NCBI GenBank assembly: GCA_050309435.1 | Contig: JBNRMJ010000012.1 | Coordinates: 1 to 64,000 of the forward strand | DNA length: 64,000 nt | From: CAYXVJ01 sp050309435 | GTDB lineage: Bacteria > Bacillota > Clostridia > Saccharofermentanales > Fastidiosipilaceae | Reading direction: 5' to 3' | Shown: in pieces, positions 35,943-44,827 of the stretch | Layout: each line of letters starts with the position of its first letter | Position numbering within the stretch: the first letter of the stretch is position 1 | Notes under the pieces: generated by a model | What the model saw: the letters and a program-made list of their open reading frames with translations, nothing else | What the model was told of the DNA's origin: nothing | Database searches by the model: none | Translations under genes and position numbers: made by a program

Positions 35943-38009
35943 TTACTTTTTCATGATGTTTTCTGCGATGGCCTTCGGAACAGGCTCGAAGTGCGAGATC
36001 TGCATTACGAAGGTACCGCGACCTTGTGATCTGGAACGAAGGTTGGTCGCATAACCGAACATCTCGGAGAGCGGAACGAAAGAGCTGATCAACTGCGCAC
36101 CGCTGATGGAAGTCATTCCTTCGATACGGCCGCGTCTCGAGCTGATATCGCCCATTACGTCACCCATGTACTCGTCCGGCACGGTAATGTCAACTTTCAT
36201 GATCGGCTCCAGCAAGACCGGCGAAGCCTTTCTCATGGCTTCCTTGATCGCCATCGAACCGGCAATCTTAAAAGCCATTTCCGAAGAGTCGACATCATGG
36301 TACGAACCGTCAACCAGTGTTACCTTCAGATCAACGACAGGATAACCGCCGAGGATACCGCTGTTCATCGCTTCTCTGATACCGGCATCGATCGGTGCGA
36401 TAAATTCCTTGGGAATGGTACCGCCGACGATCTTGTTCTCAAAGATATAACCTTGACCGGGTTCCAGAGGCTCGACTTCGATAACCGCATCACCGTACTG
36501 ACCGTGACCACCGGACTGACGAACGAATTTACCTTGAGCACGGGTGGCCTTGGTAATGGTTTCCTTGTAAGCAACCTGCGGGGCGCCTACGTTGGCCTCT
36601 ACCTTGAACTCACGGAACATACGATCGACCAGGATATCCAGGTGAAGCTCACCCATACCGGAAATGATGGTCTGACCCGTATCGGAATCCGTGTAAGTAC
36701 GGAAAGTAGGATCTTCATCGGCGAGCTTCTGCAGCGCCATGATCATCTTGTCCTGGCTGGCCTTGGACTTGGGCTCGATGGCAACCGAGATAACAGGTTC
36801 CGGGAATTCCATGGACTCCAGAATGATCGGTGCCTTGTCATCACAGAGCGTGTCACCGGTTGTTGTGTCCTTCAAACCGACTGCCGCGGCGATATCACCG
36901 GAATAGACCGTCTGGATCTCTTCGCGATGGTTGGCGTGCATCAGCAGAATACGGCCGATACGTTCGCGACGGTTCTTCGTGGCGTTGAGGACATAAGATC
37001 CGGAATCCAGTTTACCTGAATAGACGCGGAAAAATGCCAGCTTGCCGACGAAAGGATCCGTCATGATCTTAAAGGCCAGGGCCGAGAAAGGTGCATTGTC
37101 ATCGGCAGGACGCGAATCGGGTTCTTCTGTGCCGGGATTGACGCCTTTAATGGCTTCAATGTCCAACGGCGAAGGCAGATAGTCGACGACTGCGTCGAGC
37201 ATCAGCTGAACACCCTTATTCTTGTAAGACGATCCGCAGATGACCGGGATGCAAAGGTTGTTGACCGTGGCATGGCGAAGAGCTTTCTTCAGTTCGTCGA
37301 CGGTGATTTCCTCACCCTCGAGATACTTCATCGTCAGTTCTTCGTCTGTCTCGGCGATGGCTTCCACCATCTTGTCGTGCCACTCCTTAGCAAGCTCCTG
37401 AAGCTCTTCCGGAATATCACTCTCGTCGATGGTGTTGCCGAGGTCGTCTGTATAGACTTCGGCTTTCATCTTAATGAGGTCGATGATACCCGTGAAGTTG
37501 TCTTCCTTACCGATCGGAATTTGAATAGCGATCGGATTAGCCTTCAGGCGATCACGTATCGTTTGGATAGAACGGAAGAAATCCGCACCCATAATGTCCA
37601 TCTTATTAATGTAGACAACACGTGGTACCTTGTAGTGATCAGCCTGACGCCAAACCGTTTCGGTCTGGGGCTCAACACCGCTCTTGGCATCAAGTAATGT
37701 AACCGCACCATCCAATACGCGCAGCGAACGCTCTACTTCAACAGTAAAGTCAACGTGACCGGGTGTGTCAATGATGTTGACACGGTGGCCCTTCCACTGA
37801 GCGGTCGTAGCAGCCGATGTAATCGTAATGCCGCGCTCCTGCTCCTGAGCCATCCAGTCCATGGTGGCGCCGCCTTCGTGGGTTTCACCAAGTCTGTGGA
37901 TACGGCCCGTGTAATAAAGGACGCGTTCTGTCGTTGTAGTTTTGCCAGCATCGATGTGGGCCATGATGCCAATGTTTCTGGTATTCTCCAGTGTAAAGTC
38001 TCTGGGCAT
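35943..38009 (-). CDS. fusA: Translation elongation factor G
   Basis: A 688-residue EF-G, the GTPase that moves tRNAs and mRNA after peptide-bond formation. It has AHIDAGKTT (17-25), DTPGHVDF and NKMD, and five-domain length. It lies 27 bp after rpsG within the str operon. The sequence reads as the canonical translation EF-G rather than a tetracycline-protection or stress paralogue. Confidence 0.98.
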   Translation of the reverse strand: MPRDFTLENTRNIGIMAHIDAGKTTTTERVLYYTGRIHRLGETHEGGATMDWMAQEQERGITITSAATTAQWKGHRVNIIDTPGHVDFTVEVERSLRVLDGAVTLLDAKSGVEPQTETVWRQADHYKVPRVVYINKMDIMGADFFRSIQTIRDRLKANPIAIQIPIGKEDNFTGIIDLIKMKAEVYTDDLGNTIDESDIPEELQELAKEWHDKMVEAIAETDEELTMKYLEGEEITVDELKKALRHATVNNLCIPVICGSSYKNKGVQLMLDAVVDYLPSPLDIEAIKGVNPGTEEPDSRPADDNAPFSALAFKIMTDPFVGKLAFFRVYSGKLDSGSYVLNATKNRRERIGRILLMHANHREEIQTVYSGDIAAAVGLKDTTTGDTLCDDKAPIILESMEFPEPVISVAIEPKSKASQDKMIMALQKLADEDPTFRTYTDSDTGQTIISGMGELHLDILVDRMFREFKVEANVGAPQVAYKETITKATRAQGKFVRQSGGHGQYGDAVIEVEPLEPGQGYIFENKIVGGTIPKEFIAPIDAGIREAMNSGILGGYPVVDLKVTLVDGSYHDVDSSEMAFKIAGSMAIKEAMRKASPVLLEPIMKVDITVPDEYMGDVMGDISSRRGRIEGMTSISGAQLISSFVPLSEMFGYATNLRSRSQGRGTFVMQISHFEPVPKAIAENIMKK

Positions 38010-38036
38010 GAATTTAGTTCCCCTCCCGCTGCAAAC

Positions 38037-38507
38037 TTACCATCTGTAATGAGCAAAGGCGCGGTTCGCATCTGCCATACGGTGTAGTTCTTCTTTTCTT
38101 CTGTATGCGCCGCCTGCTTCGTTGGACGCATCAATCAATTCAGCTGCAAGACGCTCGCGCATGGTGCGCTCGCCGCGCTTTCTTGAGAATTCCGTAATCC
38201 AGCGCAACGCCAGAGTCTGGCGGCGTTCCGGACGTACTTCAATCGGCACCTGATAGTTGGCACCGCCGACACGGCGGGCTTTAACTTCAAGCATCGGCAT
38301 AGTATTTTCCAATGCCTTGTTGAAGACTTCCAGAGCATCCTGGCCGGTGCGGGCTTGAATCAAATCAAACGCACCATAAACGATCTTCTCGGCTACTCCC
38401 TTTTTCCCGTCCAGCATAATGTTGTTCACGAGCTTGGTAACTCTCACATCATGGTAAACAGGATCAGGAAGGACTTCTCTTGTTGGGACATGGCCTTTTC
38501 TTGGCAC
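38037..38507 (-). CDS. rpsG: 30S ribosomal protein S7
   Basis: A 156-residue S7, the primary binder of the 16S rRNA 3' major domain. It starts MPRKGHVPTREVLPDP and includes VRPERRQTLALRWI, all typical. It is separated from rpsL by 150 bp that contain a foldable segment, in the same place where S7 binds its mRNA in Escherichia coli. Confidence 0.98.
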   Translation of the reverse strand: MPRKGHVPTREVLPDPVYHDVRVTKLVNNIMLDGKKGVAEKIVYGAFDLIQARTGQDALEVFNKALENTMPMLEVKARRVGGANYQVPIEVRPERRQTLALRWITEFSRKRGERTMRERLAAELIDASNEAGGAYRRKEELHRMADANRAFAHYRW

Positions 38508-38557
38508 TTGTCTTCCCTCCTCTCATGATAATACGAGGCTTTCGCCTGATATCACAG

Positions 38558-38626
38558 GTACTCAATCCACGTGCTGGTGGACTGTGCCAGTGGCCATGCC
38601 TGAATATAAATGCAGGAATGGAGTAC
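38558..38626 (-). promoter_or_regulatory. Structured rpsL-rpsG intergenic RNA, possible S7 target
   Basis: On the minus strand a 69-nt segment is closed by GTACTC/GAGTAC, with inner helices CCTG/CAGG and CTGG/CCAG. Position between rpsL and rpsG equals the S7 autoregulatory site of the E. coli str operon; equivalence is inferred. Confidence 0.4.
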
Positions 38627-38657
38627 TGAGCACAACGAGTTCAACCTAATCCATTAG

Positions 38658-39083
38658 TTATTTGGTTTTTGCGGCTTTCGGGCGCTTCGCTCCGTACTTG
38701 GAACGACCCTGCATACGGCCGTTTACACCGGCTGTATCCAACGTACCGCGGATGATGTGGTAACGAACACCGGGCAAGTCCTTAACTCTGCCACCTCTGA
38801 TCAGAACTACCGAGTGCTCCTGCAGATTGTGACCGATTCCGGGAATGTAAGCCGAAACTTCCATGCCGGATGTCAGACGTACACGGGCAACCTTACGCAG
38901 AGCCGAGTTAGGCTTCTTCGGGGTCTGTGTCTTAACGACTGTGCAGACGCCGCGCTTCTGCGGTGAATTAATCGTGGTCTCGCGCTTCGTCAATGTGTTA
39001 ACACTGTAGCTCAGTGCAGGCGACTTTGACTTGTAGCTCTTGGCCTCACGACCACTCTTTACCAATTGGTTGAATGTAGGCAT
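38658..39083 (-). CDS. rpsL: 30S ribosomal protein S12
   Basis: A 141-residue S12 at the decoding centre. The ATG at 39083 follows AAAGGAG and yields the family N-terminus (MPTFNQLVK); longer frames upstream are spurious. Lys residues in TPKKPNSALRK and VKDLPGVRYH, where streptomycin-resistance changes occur, are wild type. It is the first gene of the str operon. Confidence 0.98.
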   Translation of the reverse strand: MPTFNQLVKSGREAKSYKSKSPALSYSVNTLTKRETTINSPQKRGVCTVVKTQTPKKPNSALRKVARVRLTSGMEVSAYIPGIGHNLQEHSVVLIRGGRVKDLPGVRYHIIRGTLDTAGVNGRMQGRSKYGAKRPKAAKTK

Positions 39084-39181
39084 CAATACAACTCCTTTCT
39101 TCTCTTTATCATTTTGATCCCAAGCCATGAATATTTGATTTCAGACAGCACAAACTATGCCACCACAGGCTCAGACACCTA

Positions 39182-39210
39182 ATAATATCATTTTTGCCTC
39201 ACTTTGTGAA
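39182..39210 (-). promoter_or_regulatory. Promoter of the str operon
   Basis: Minus strand: TTCACA, a 17-bp spacer, TATTAT, about 100 bp before rpsL. Confidence 0.55.
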
Positions 39211-39288
39211 TAGGACAATATGTCGATTTTTAACACGGAAAGCAATCGTCGTAAATACTTTTACTCATGCTTTAAAAATGATAAATTA

Positions 39289-39334
39289 AAACCGGATCAA
39301 ACGAGTAAAATTATATCACCCTCTTCTCCGGTTT
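39289..39334 (-). terminator. Probable terminator of serS
   Basis: The stem AAACCGGA/TCCGGTTT with a long loop, followed by TAATTT on the minus strand. Confidence 0.5.
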
Positions 39335-39368
39335 CGCAAGAAAATTAATTTATCTAAACGGCCTGATC

Positions 39369-40652
39369 TCAGTTCTTCTCCAGGTGAGTCTTTCCTCCCA
39401 TGAAAGGTCTAAGAACCTCGGGGATTCTGACCCGTCCGTCACCTTCCTGGAACTGTTCCATAATGGCAGGTAAAATACGCGACGTCGCCAGTCCCGATGC
39501 GTTCAAAGTATGGAGATACTCCGTCTTGTTATCTGCTTTTCGGCGAAGCTTCATGTTACCGCGGCGTGCCTGATAGTCTTTCGCATTCGAGGCGGAAGAA
39601 ACTTCCTTATAGTCGTTCATCGAAGGAATCCAGACTTCGATATCAAAGGTCGTCGCCATGGAGGCCGAAACATCGCCGGCGGCAAGTTTGCTCAGTCTAT
39701 AGTGCAAGCCGAGTCCCTCGACCAGTGCGCAGGCCTTGTTCACGAGTTCTTCAAGAGCAGCATCCGACTGCTCGGGCAGAGCATACTGGAACATTTCAAT
39801 CTTATTGAACTGATGGCCGCGAATCATGCCGCGTTCTTCGGCCCGATAACTGCCTGCTTCCTTACGATAACAAGGTGTATAGGCAAAATACTTGAGCGGA
39901 AAAACACTTTCGTCGAGGATTTCGTCACGATGCAAGTTTACCAGAGCAGTTTCGGCAGTAGGCAGGATAAAGTGCGTCGCCTCGCCGTTGTCTTTTTCCA
40001 GCCAGTAAACATCTTCTTTGAATTTCGGGAACTGACCGGCGGTAAAACCGCATTCATAATTCAGGATATGGGGAACGAGCATCATCTCGTAACCATCTTT
40101 CAGATGCTCCTGAATAAAGTAGTTTAAAAGGGCCCATTCCAGCTGAGCGCCTTGATTGCGATACACCCAGAAACCCGATCCGCCCAGTTTGGCGCCGCGG
40201 GTATAGTCAATGAGACCCAGATCCTCGGCGATATCCACGTGGTGCTTCGGCTCGTAAGGAAACTCGGGTTTACTGCCGAAAACGCGAACGATTTCGTTGG
40301 ATTCCTTACCTCCGGCAATAACGTCATCGGCAGGCAAGTTGGGCAGACCGGCCAGAAATTCGTCTTGCTTTTTCTCCAGTTCCTGCAGCTCTTCTTCCAG
40401 AGACTTAATCTCGTTGGCAAGCTCCTTCATCTGAGCCAGAATTTCACTGACATCTTCGCCTTTTCGTTTCAATTGAGGAACCAAAGCGGACGTCTTGTTA
40501 CGCTCGGCTTTCAGTTGATCGGTCTTCGCGATAAGAGAGCGCCGTTGCTTATCATTGTCCAACAAGGCGGAAAAATCCACTTCGATTCCGCGCTTGGCAA
40601 TTTTAGCCGCTACACCTTCCGGATCTCTTCTGATCAATTGAATATCCAACAT
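39369..40652 (-). CDS. serS: Seryl-tRNA synthetase
   Basis: A 427-residue class II synthetase. The N-terminal long coiled coil (about 30-105), rich in Lys/Glu, grips the long variable arm of tRNA-Ser. The catalytic core has motif 2 (CYRKEAGSYRAEERGMIRGH) and motif 3 (GLATSRILPAIMEQFQ). The 143-bp upstream region shows no T-box consensus, so regulation by uncharged tRNA is not apparent here. Confidence 0.97.
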   Translation of the reverse strand: MLDIQLIRRDPEGVAAKIAKRGIEVDFSALLDNDKQRRSLIAKTDQLKAERNKTSALVPQLKRKGEDVSEILAQMKELANEIKSLEEELQELEKKQDEFLAGLPNLPADDVIAGGKESNEIVRVFGSKPEFPYEPKHHVDIAEDLGLIDYTRGAKLGGSGFWVYRNQGAQLEWALLNYFIQEHLKDGYEMMLVPHILNYECGFTAGQFPKFKEDVYWLEKDNGEATHFILPTAETALVNLHRDEILDESVFPLKYFAYTPCYRKEAGSYRAEERGMIRGHQFNKIEMFQYALPEQSDAALEELVNKACALVEGLGLHYRLSKLAAGDVSASMATTFDIEVWIPSMNDYKEVSSASNAKDYQARRGNMKLRRKADNKTEYLHTLNASGLATSRILPAIMEQFQEGDGRVRIPEVLRPFMGGKTHLEKN

Positions 40653-40795
40653 CGCTCTTACCTCTATTCTCCTATCGGCATTATCTTTATCGCCGTTAAC
40701 TGTTACTCTCTATCATAACGGCTTATAGCCCGCCTTAGCAAGCACTCAAGCTCATTTTACATCAAATGCACAACGACACTCATCTCTTAGATGGC

Positions 40796-41545
40796 TTAGA
40801 CGATGCCGGCTTCCCGAAGAAGTCTTTTACGATCAAGAATTTCGAAAGAACTACGCTGAAAATCGATGATGCCTTCCTCTTTCATCCGGCCCAGCTCGCG
40901 GGACATGGAGGGGCGGGAAACGTTTAGAAAACGCGACATGCCTTCTCTGTTCATCGGTAGCGAGAAATGGTCTTTACCCTTTAAAGCGGATTGCTGCAGT
41001 AAAAATATGGCAATTCGGCTGCGCATCGCATTTCTGGTCAGGATCTCGATGCGCGAACGAAGGTTCAATGCTTTCGCTGCCAGAATACCAAGAAGATTGC
41101 CCATGATCTGCCAGGAGATATCCGACGTATCGTCTTTCGGCGGATGTACGATGAGTTCCACGGGTAAAAACAGCAGTTCGCAAGCCGTTACGGTCACCAC
41201 CGTCGCGGGCCAGTTTGCATTTTCGACAAAAGCCGTGATTTCTCCGAAGAGATCACCCGGTTCCAGAATTCCTACTGTAAAAACCGCGCCTTGGTTGTCG
41301 TAAAGTCTTATCTCGGCCTGACCCGACACCAGCAAACCGATATCGACTTGTTTCTCGTGTTCCTCGCGCAGCAGTGTATCTGCCGCTGCCTTGACGATAC
41401 TGAGTCCTCCCAGGGTTAAAAATTGCTTTATCCCTGCTTCATCAATTCCTGCGAACAGATCACTGTTTAATCGTATGAGTCGCTCGATCTGTTTAGGATC
41501 CGATACGCTCCCGTTTTGAGATATTTTATCTGAATAATGAATCAT
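40796..41545 (-). CDS. Crp/Fnr-family transcriptional regulator, HcpR-like by context
   Basis: A 249-residue regulator: a cyclic-nucleotide-binding-like beta barrel (about 30-150, with ILEPGDLFGEITAF), a dimerisation helix (about 150-185) and a C-terminal winged helix (MNREGMSRFLNVSRPSMSREL as recognition region). No Cys cluster for an Fnr iron-sulfur cluster is visible. It is divergent from hcp, the arrangement seen for HcpR regulators that sense nitric-oxide stress, so it probably controls hcp. The effector is inferred from context only. Confidence 0.8.
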   Translation of the reverse strand: MIHYSDKISQNGSVSDPKQIERLIRLNSDLFAGIDEAGIKQFLTLGGLSIVKAAADTLLREEHEKQVDIGLLVSGQAEIRLYDNQGAVFTVGILEPGDLFGEITAFVENANWPATVVTVTACELLFLPVELIVHPPKDDTSDISWQIMGNLLGILAAKALNLRSRIEILTRNAMRSRIAIFLLQQSALKGKDHFSLPMNREGMSRFLNVSRPSMSRELGRMKEEGIIDFQRSSFEILDRKRLLREAGIV

Positions 41546-41593
41546 AGTCCCCCGGCCGGCTCCGGCTTTTCCTTAATCAAGCACGACTGCATC

Positions 41594-41611
41594 CGGTAGC
41601 CACAGCTACCG
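41594..41611. promoter_or_regulatory. Perfect inverted repeat in the regulator-hcp gap
   Basis: CGGTAGC, a CACA spacer, GCTACCG. A 7-bp perfect dyad, 48 bp from the regulator start; it may be an operator or the basis of an RNA hairpin. Confidence 0.45.
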
Positions 41612-41618
41612 AATCTCA

Positions 41619-41650
41619 GTTAAAGCTAACATAAACTAGTTAAAGGTAAT
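41619..41650. promoter_or_regulatory. Pair of GTTA-N4-TAA(C/T) dyads before hcp
   Basis: AGTTAAAGCTAACA at 41618-41631 and AGTTAAAGGTAATA at 41638-41651 are related dyads exactly 20 bp apart, within 70 bp of the hcp ATG. They are good candidates for binding of the divergent Crp-family regulator. Confidence 0.5.
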
Positions 41651-41684
41651 AGCAAAAAAGTTACCGCATAGAAAGGATATAAAC

Positions 41685-43262
41685 ATGGATAAAATGTTTT
41701 GTTTCCAATGCGAACAGACCGCCAAAGGGACCGGATGTACCGTCCAGGGCGTTTGTGGCAAGAATCCCGTCGTAGCTTACGAACAAGACGAAATCACACT
41801 GGCTCTCATAGAATTAGCAGTCCGTATTCAAGGGCAAACACGTAAACCTTCCACGGATCGATATATTTTAGACGGCTTATTTACCTGCATCACGAACGTC
41901 AGTTTTGACGATGAAAAGTGTGCGAAAATTGCCGCCGAAATTCGCCGGGAAGCAGCTTCCTATCAGATTGTAAACGAGCCTGTCAATATCGCCGTTTCGG
42001 ATACGAGCGATATTTTCGGCGGTGATCGCAATCAGGTATCACTACGCAGTTTACTCTTATTCGGCTTGCGCGGTATGGGTGCTTATGCCTATCACGCCTA
42101 TGTTCTCGGCTACGCGGACGAGAAGATGATGGACGATATGGTTCGCTATCTGGCCGCTCTGGCCGAAGAACACAGTGTAGCCGAATGGCTGCAGCTGCTT
42201 CAGGACTTCGGTATGAGCAACTATCGCTGCATGGAGCTTCTGGATCGGGCTAACACCGAAACTTTCGGCAATCCCCGCCCGACTTCTGTCACCATGCTGG
42301 TCGAAAAAGGCCCCTTCATCGTAGTCAGTGGCCATGATTTCCACGACCTGACTCAATTGCTCGACCAAACAGAGGGTAAAGGCATCAATATCTACACCCA
42401 CGGCGAAATGCTGCCCGCTCACGGTTATCCCGAACTTCGTAAGTACAGCCATCTGAAAGGCAATTTCGGTACGGCCTGGCAGAACCAGCAGAAGGAATTC
42501 GCCGATGTACCGGCAGCTTTCCTCTTCACGACCAACTGCCTGATGCCTCCGCGTCAGAGCTATCAGGACCGTGTCTTTACCACAGCCGTAGTCGAGTATC
42601 CCGGCCTCGTACATATCGAGGGCGACGAGAAGGATATGAAGGATTTCTCCCCCGTGATCGAAAAGGCTCTGGAACTGGGCGGCTGGGACGAAGACAAGTA
42701 CTTCACCGGCATAAACGGCGGCTCCAAGCTGACAACCGGTTTCGGTCATGACGCGGTTCTCTCGCAAGCCGATGTAGTTGTGGAAGCAGTCAAATCGGGT
42801 CTCGTCAAACACTTCTACCTCATCGGCGGTTGTGACGGCGCCAAACCCGGACGCAACTACTACACCGAACTGGCCCGCAATACGGCTGATGACACCTTGA
42901 TCCTCACCGTCGCCTGCGGCAAGTATCGTTTCAACGATCTGGATCTCGGTCATATCGGACCTTTCCCGCGCATCATGGACATGGGTCAGTGCAACGACGC
43001 ATTCTCGGCGATTCGCGTAGCCTCCGCCCTGGCCGATGCTTTTGGTACGGATATCAACAGCATTCCTCTGACAATTATCTTGTCCTGGTATGAGCAAAAA
43101 GCAGTCTGTGTTCTCTTAACCCTTCTGGCGCTCGGCGTAAAGAACATCAAACTCGGACCGACACTGCCTGCTTTCGTTTCGCCCGACGTCCTTACGGTCT
43201 TGTCCGAGCAATTCGGCCTGACACCGATTAGCACGGTCGAAGCGGATCTCGCATATAACTAA
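41685..43262 (+). CDS. hcp: Hydroxylamine reductase (hybrid cluster protein)
   Basis: A 525-residue class of Hcp with the N-terminal iron-sulfur cysteines C6, C9, C18 and C24, and downstream ligands of the hybrid Fe-S-O cluster: His/Glu in HGEMLPAHGYPEL, Cys in FTTNCLMPP, GGCDGAKPGRNYYTE and VACGKYRF. Hcp reduces hydroxylamine in vitro and is linked in vivo to nitric-oxide detoxification under anaerobic conditions. No hcr reductase gene follows, as in other strict anaerobes. Its RBS is GAAAGGA; the divergent Crp-family gene and the dyads suggest induction by nitrosative stress. Confidence 0.95.
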   Translation: MDKMFCFQCEQTAKGTGCTVQGVCGKNPVVAYEQDEITLALIELAVRIQGQTRKPSTDRYILDGLFTCITNVSFDDEKCAKIAAEIRREAASYQIVNEPVNIAVSDTSDIFGGDRNQVSLRSLLLFGLRGMGAYAYHAYVLGYADEKMMDDMVRYLAALAEEHSVAEWLQLLQDFGMSNYRCMELLDRANTETFGNPRPTSVTMLVEKGPFIVVSGHDFHDLTQLLDQTEGKGINIYTHGEMLPAHGYPELRKYSHLKGNFGTAWQNQQKEFADVPAAFLFTTNCLMPPRQSYQDRVFTTAVVEYPGLVHIEGDEKDMKDFSPVIEKALELGGWDEDKYFTGINGGSKLTTGFGHDAVLSQADVVVEAVKSGLVKHFYLIGGCDGAKPGRNYYTELARNTADDTLILTVACGKYRFNDLDLGHIGPFPRIMDMGQCNDAFSAIRVASALADAFGTDINSIPLTIILSWYEQKAVCVLLTLLALGVKNIKLGPTLPAFVSPDVLTVLSEQFGLTPISTVEADLAYN

Positions 43263-43294
43263 AGATCTGACTGCGATAGACTTAAGTAACAAGA

Positions 43295-43321
43295 AGCCCG
43301 TCACCTGATAAGGTAACGGGC
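43295..43321. terminator. Terminator between hcp and trmL
   Basis: The stem GCCCGT.ACC/GGT.ACGGGC with a short loop, followed by ATTTGTTC. It serves hcp and possibly the convergent trmL. Confidence 0.7.
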
Positions 43322-43344
43322 ATTTGTTCTAAATATTCAGTGGA

Positions 43345-43836
43345 TCATTTCCCGTCCAGGACATGGCTTTCGAGCTGCATTTGAGGAAAACCTTTTTGTC
43401 TCCAGTACTCATAAATACAAATCGCAACGGAGTTCGAAAGGTTTAAGCTGCGATTATCCGGCACCATGGGAATGCGAATACCGCGTTCGGGATGAGCGAT
43501 CAGCATGGCTTCGGGCAAGCCGGCAGTCTCTTTCCCGAATAAAATCAGGGAATTATCCGGATAGACCACATCGCTGTAAACATGCGAGGCCTTGGTGGAT
43601 GCATAATAAACCGCCGAAAATTGGTGAGCGCTCATGAGTTCTTCCACACTGTCCCAGAGATCGAGTTTCAATCTGTCCCAATAATCCAAACCGGCTCGTT
43701 TTAAATAGCGGTCGTCGAGGCTGAATCCTAATTTTCCTATAAGATGTAGATGGGTTCCCGTCGCCACGCAAGTTCGCGAGATATTTCCGGTATTCGCGGG
43801 AATTTCGGGTTCCACAAGACCAACATGTAAAGCCAT
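43345..43836 (-). CDS. trmL: tRNA (cytidine/uridine-34 2'-O)-methyltransferase
   Basis: A 163-residue SPOUT methyltransferase that methylates the ribose of wobble nucleotide 34 of tRNA-Leu isoacceptors. The knot region shows LILFGKETAGLPEAML and IPMVPDNRSLNLSNSVAI. The ATG at 43836 has AAAGGA upstream and gives the usual N-terminus (MALHVGLVEPEIPANTGN); longer upstream starts overlap whiA. It is the last gene of the hprK operon. Confidence 0.92.
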   Translation of the reverse strand: MALHVGLVEPEIPANTGNISRTCVATGTHLHLIGKLGFSLDDRYLKRAGLDYWDRLKLDLWDSVEELMSAHQFSAVYYASTKASHVYSDVVYPDNSLILFGKETAGLPEAMLIAHPERGIRIPMVPDNRSLNLSNSVAICIYEYWRQKGFPQMQLESHVLDGK

Positions 43837-43894
43837 ACAGGCACAATCCTTTCGATAATAGAGATAAAAGATGAGATAATTCGCCAAGTAAGCG

Positions 43895-44806
43895 TTAAGA
43901 TTCTGCATCCTCGCGCATTTTCGCAATGATCCGTTCGAGTTTTTGCAGTCTGTGATTCATACCCGATTTACCCAGAGGCGGATCTAAAAGGGCTCCCAGC
44001 TCAACTAGAGAATGACCGGGGTTTTCGAGCCGGATACGTGCGGCATCCCGTAAATCATGCGGTAATTTATCGAGGCCGACCTCTTCGTCGTACCAGGTAA
44101 GGGCTTCAAGTTGACGGGCAGCCGTATTGGCGATGCGCTGCGCATTGGCGGTGTCACAGTTGACCATGCGATTCACGGTATTTCTCATATCCTTATCTAC
44201 GCGAAGAGACTCGAACTGCAAAAGAGATACATGAGCGCCGACCAGACCCAGAAAATCCGAAATCTGCTGACCGTCCTTAAGATAAACCACATTGTAGCCA
44301 TATCTCTTCAGTAAGCTGCCGTTGATGCCATGACGCTTGAGCAGTCCCAGACAGAACTTGGCGACCTGAAGCCGGCGGCAGGCCAGTTCCAGGTGATATG
44401 CTCTGCTGGGCTCGGATACCGATCCGCCGGCCAGGTACATATACTTCAGAATGTGTACTTCATCTTCGGATGATAATTCTGCGGCAGGCGACATGAAGCG
44501 ACCGTGCAGGGTATCAAAAGACAATGTTTCTTCAAGAAATTCCGTTACTTCATCAAGAGCTTCGCGACCTTCGATACGTATCGTATATAGTTCCCGCCCC
44601 CGTGTCAGCTTACTGGGCAAGCCAAGTACGCTCGCGAAATCTTCACGCAATCGTTCCGAAAACTGCTCATGACTGGTCGCCAGGGTGAGGTCATTAGCGT
44701 GGAAGCGCGCATTTAACAAGAGAGCAGTAGCCAGTTCAAGCTCCTTCTCTCTCTCGTCAGCTTCATGCCGACATAAATCATCTTTAATATCTTGTGAAAA
44801 TGACAT
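43895..44806 (-). CDS. whiA: DNA-binding protein WhiA
   Basis: A 303-residue WhiA: an N-terminal domain related to LAGLIDADG homing endonucleases (about 1-210) and a C-terminal helix-turn-helix (about 220-300, with LGALLDPPLGKSGMNHRLQKL). In Firmicutes it affects chromosome segregation and division; in actinobacteria it controls sporulation. It sits in the conserved order rapZ-yvcK-whiA. Confidence 0.94.
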   Translation of the reverse strand: MSFSQDIKDDLCRHEADEREKELELATALLLNARFHANDLTLATSHEQFSERLREDFASVLGLPSKLTRGRELYTIRIEGREALDEVTEFLEETLSFDTLHGRFMSPAAELSSEDEVHILKYMYLAGGSVSEPSRAYHLELACRRLQVAKFCLGLLKRHGINGSLLKRYGYNVVYLKDGQQISDFLGLVGAHVSLLQFESLRVDKDMRNTVNRMVNCDTANAQRIANTAARQLEALTWYDEEVGLDKLPHDLRDAARIRLENPGHSLVELGALLDPPLGKSGMNHRLQKLERIIAKMREDAES

Positions 44807-44827
44807 CTTCGAATCCCGCTTCTCTTC

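Noticed and set aside
38658..39083. Streptomycin-resistance allele of rpsL
   Set aside because: The key Lys positions in TPKKPNSA and VKDLPGVRYH are wild type.
40653..40795. T-box upstream of serS
   Set aside because: No T-box consensus or terminator/antiterminator pair is visible in the 143-bp gap.
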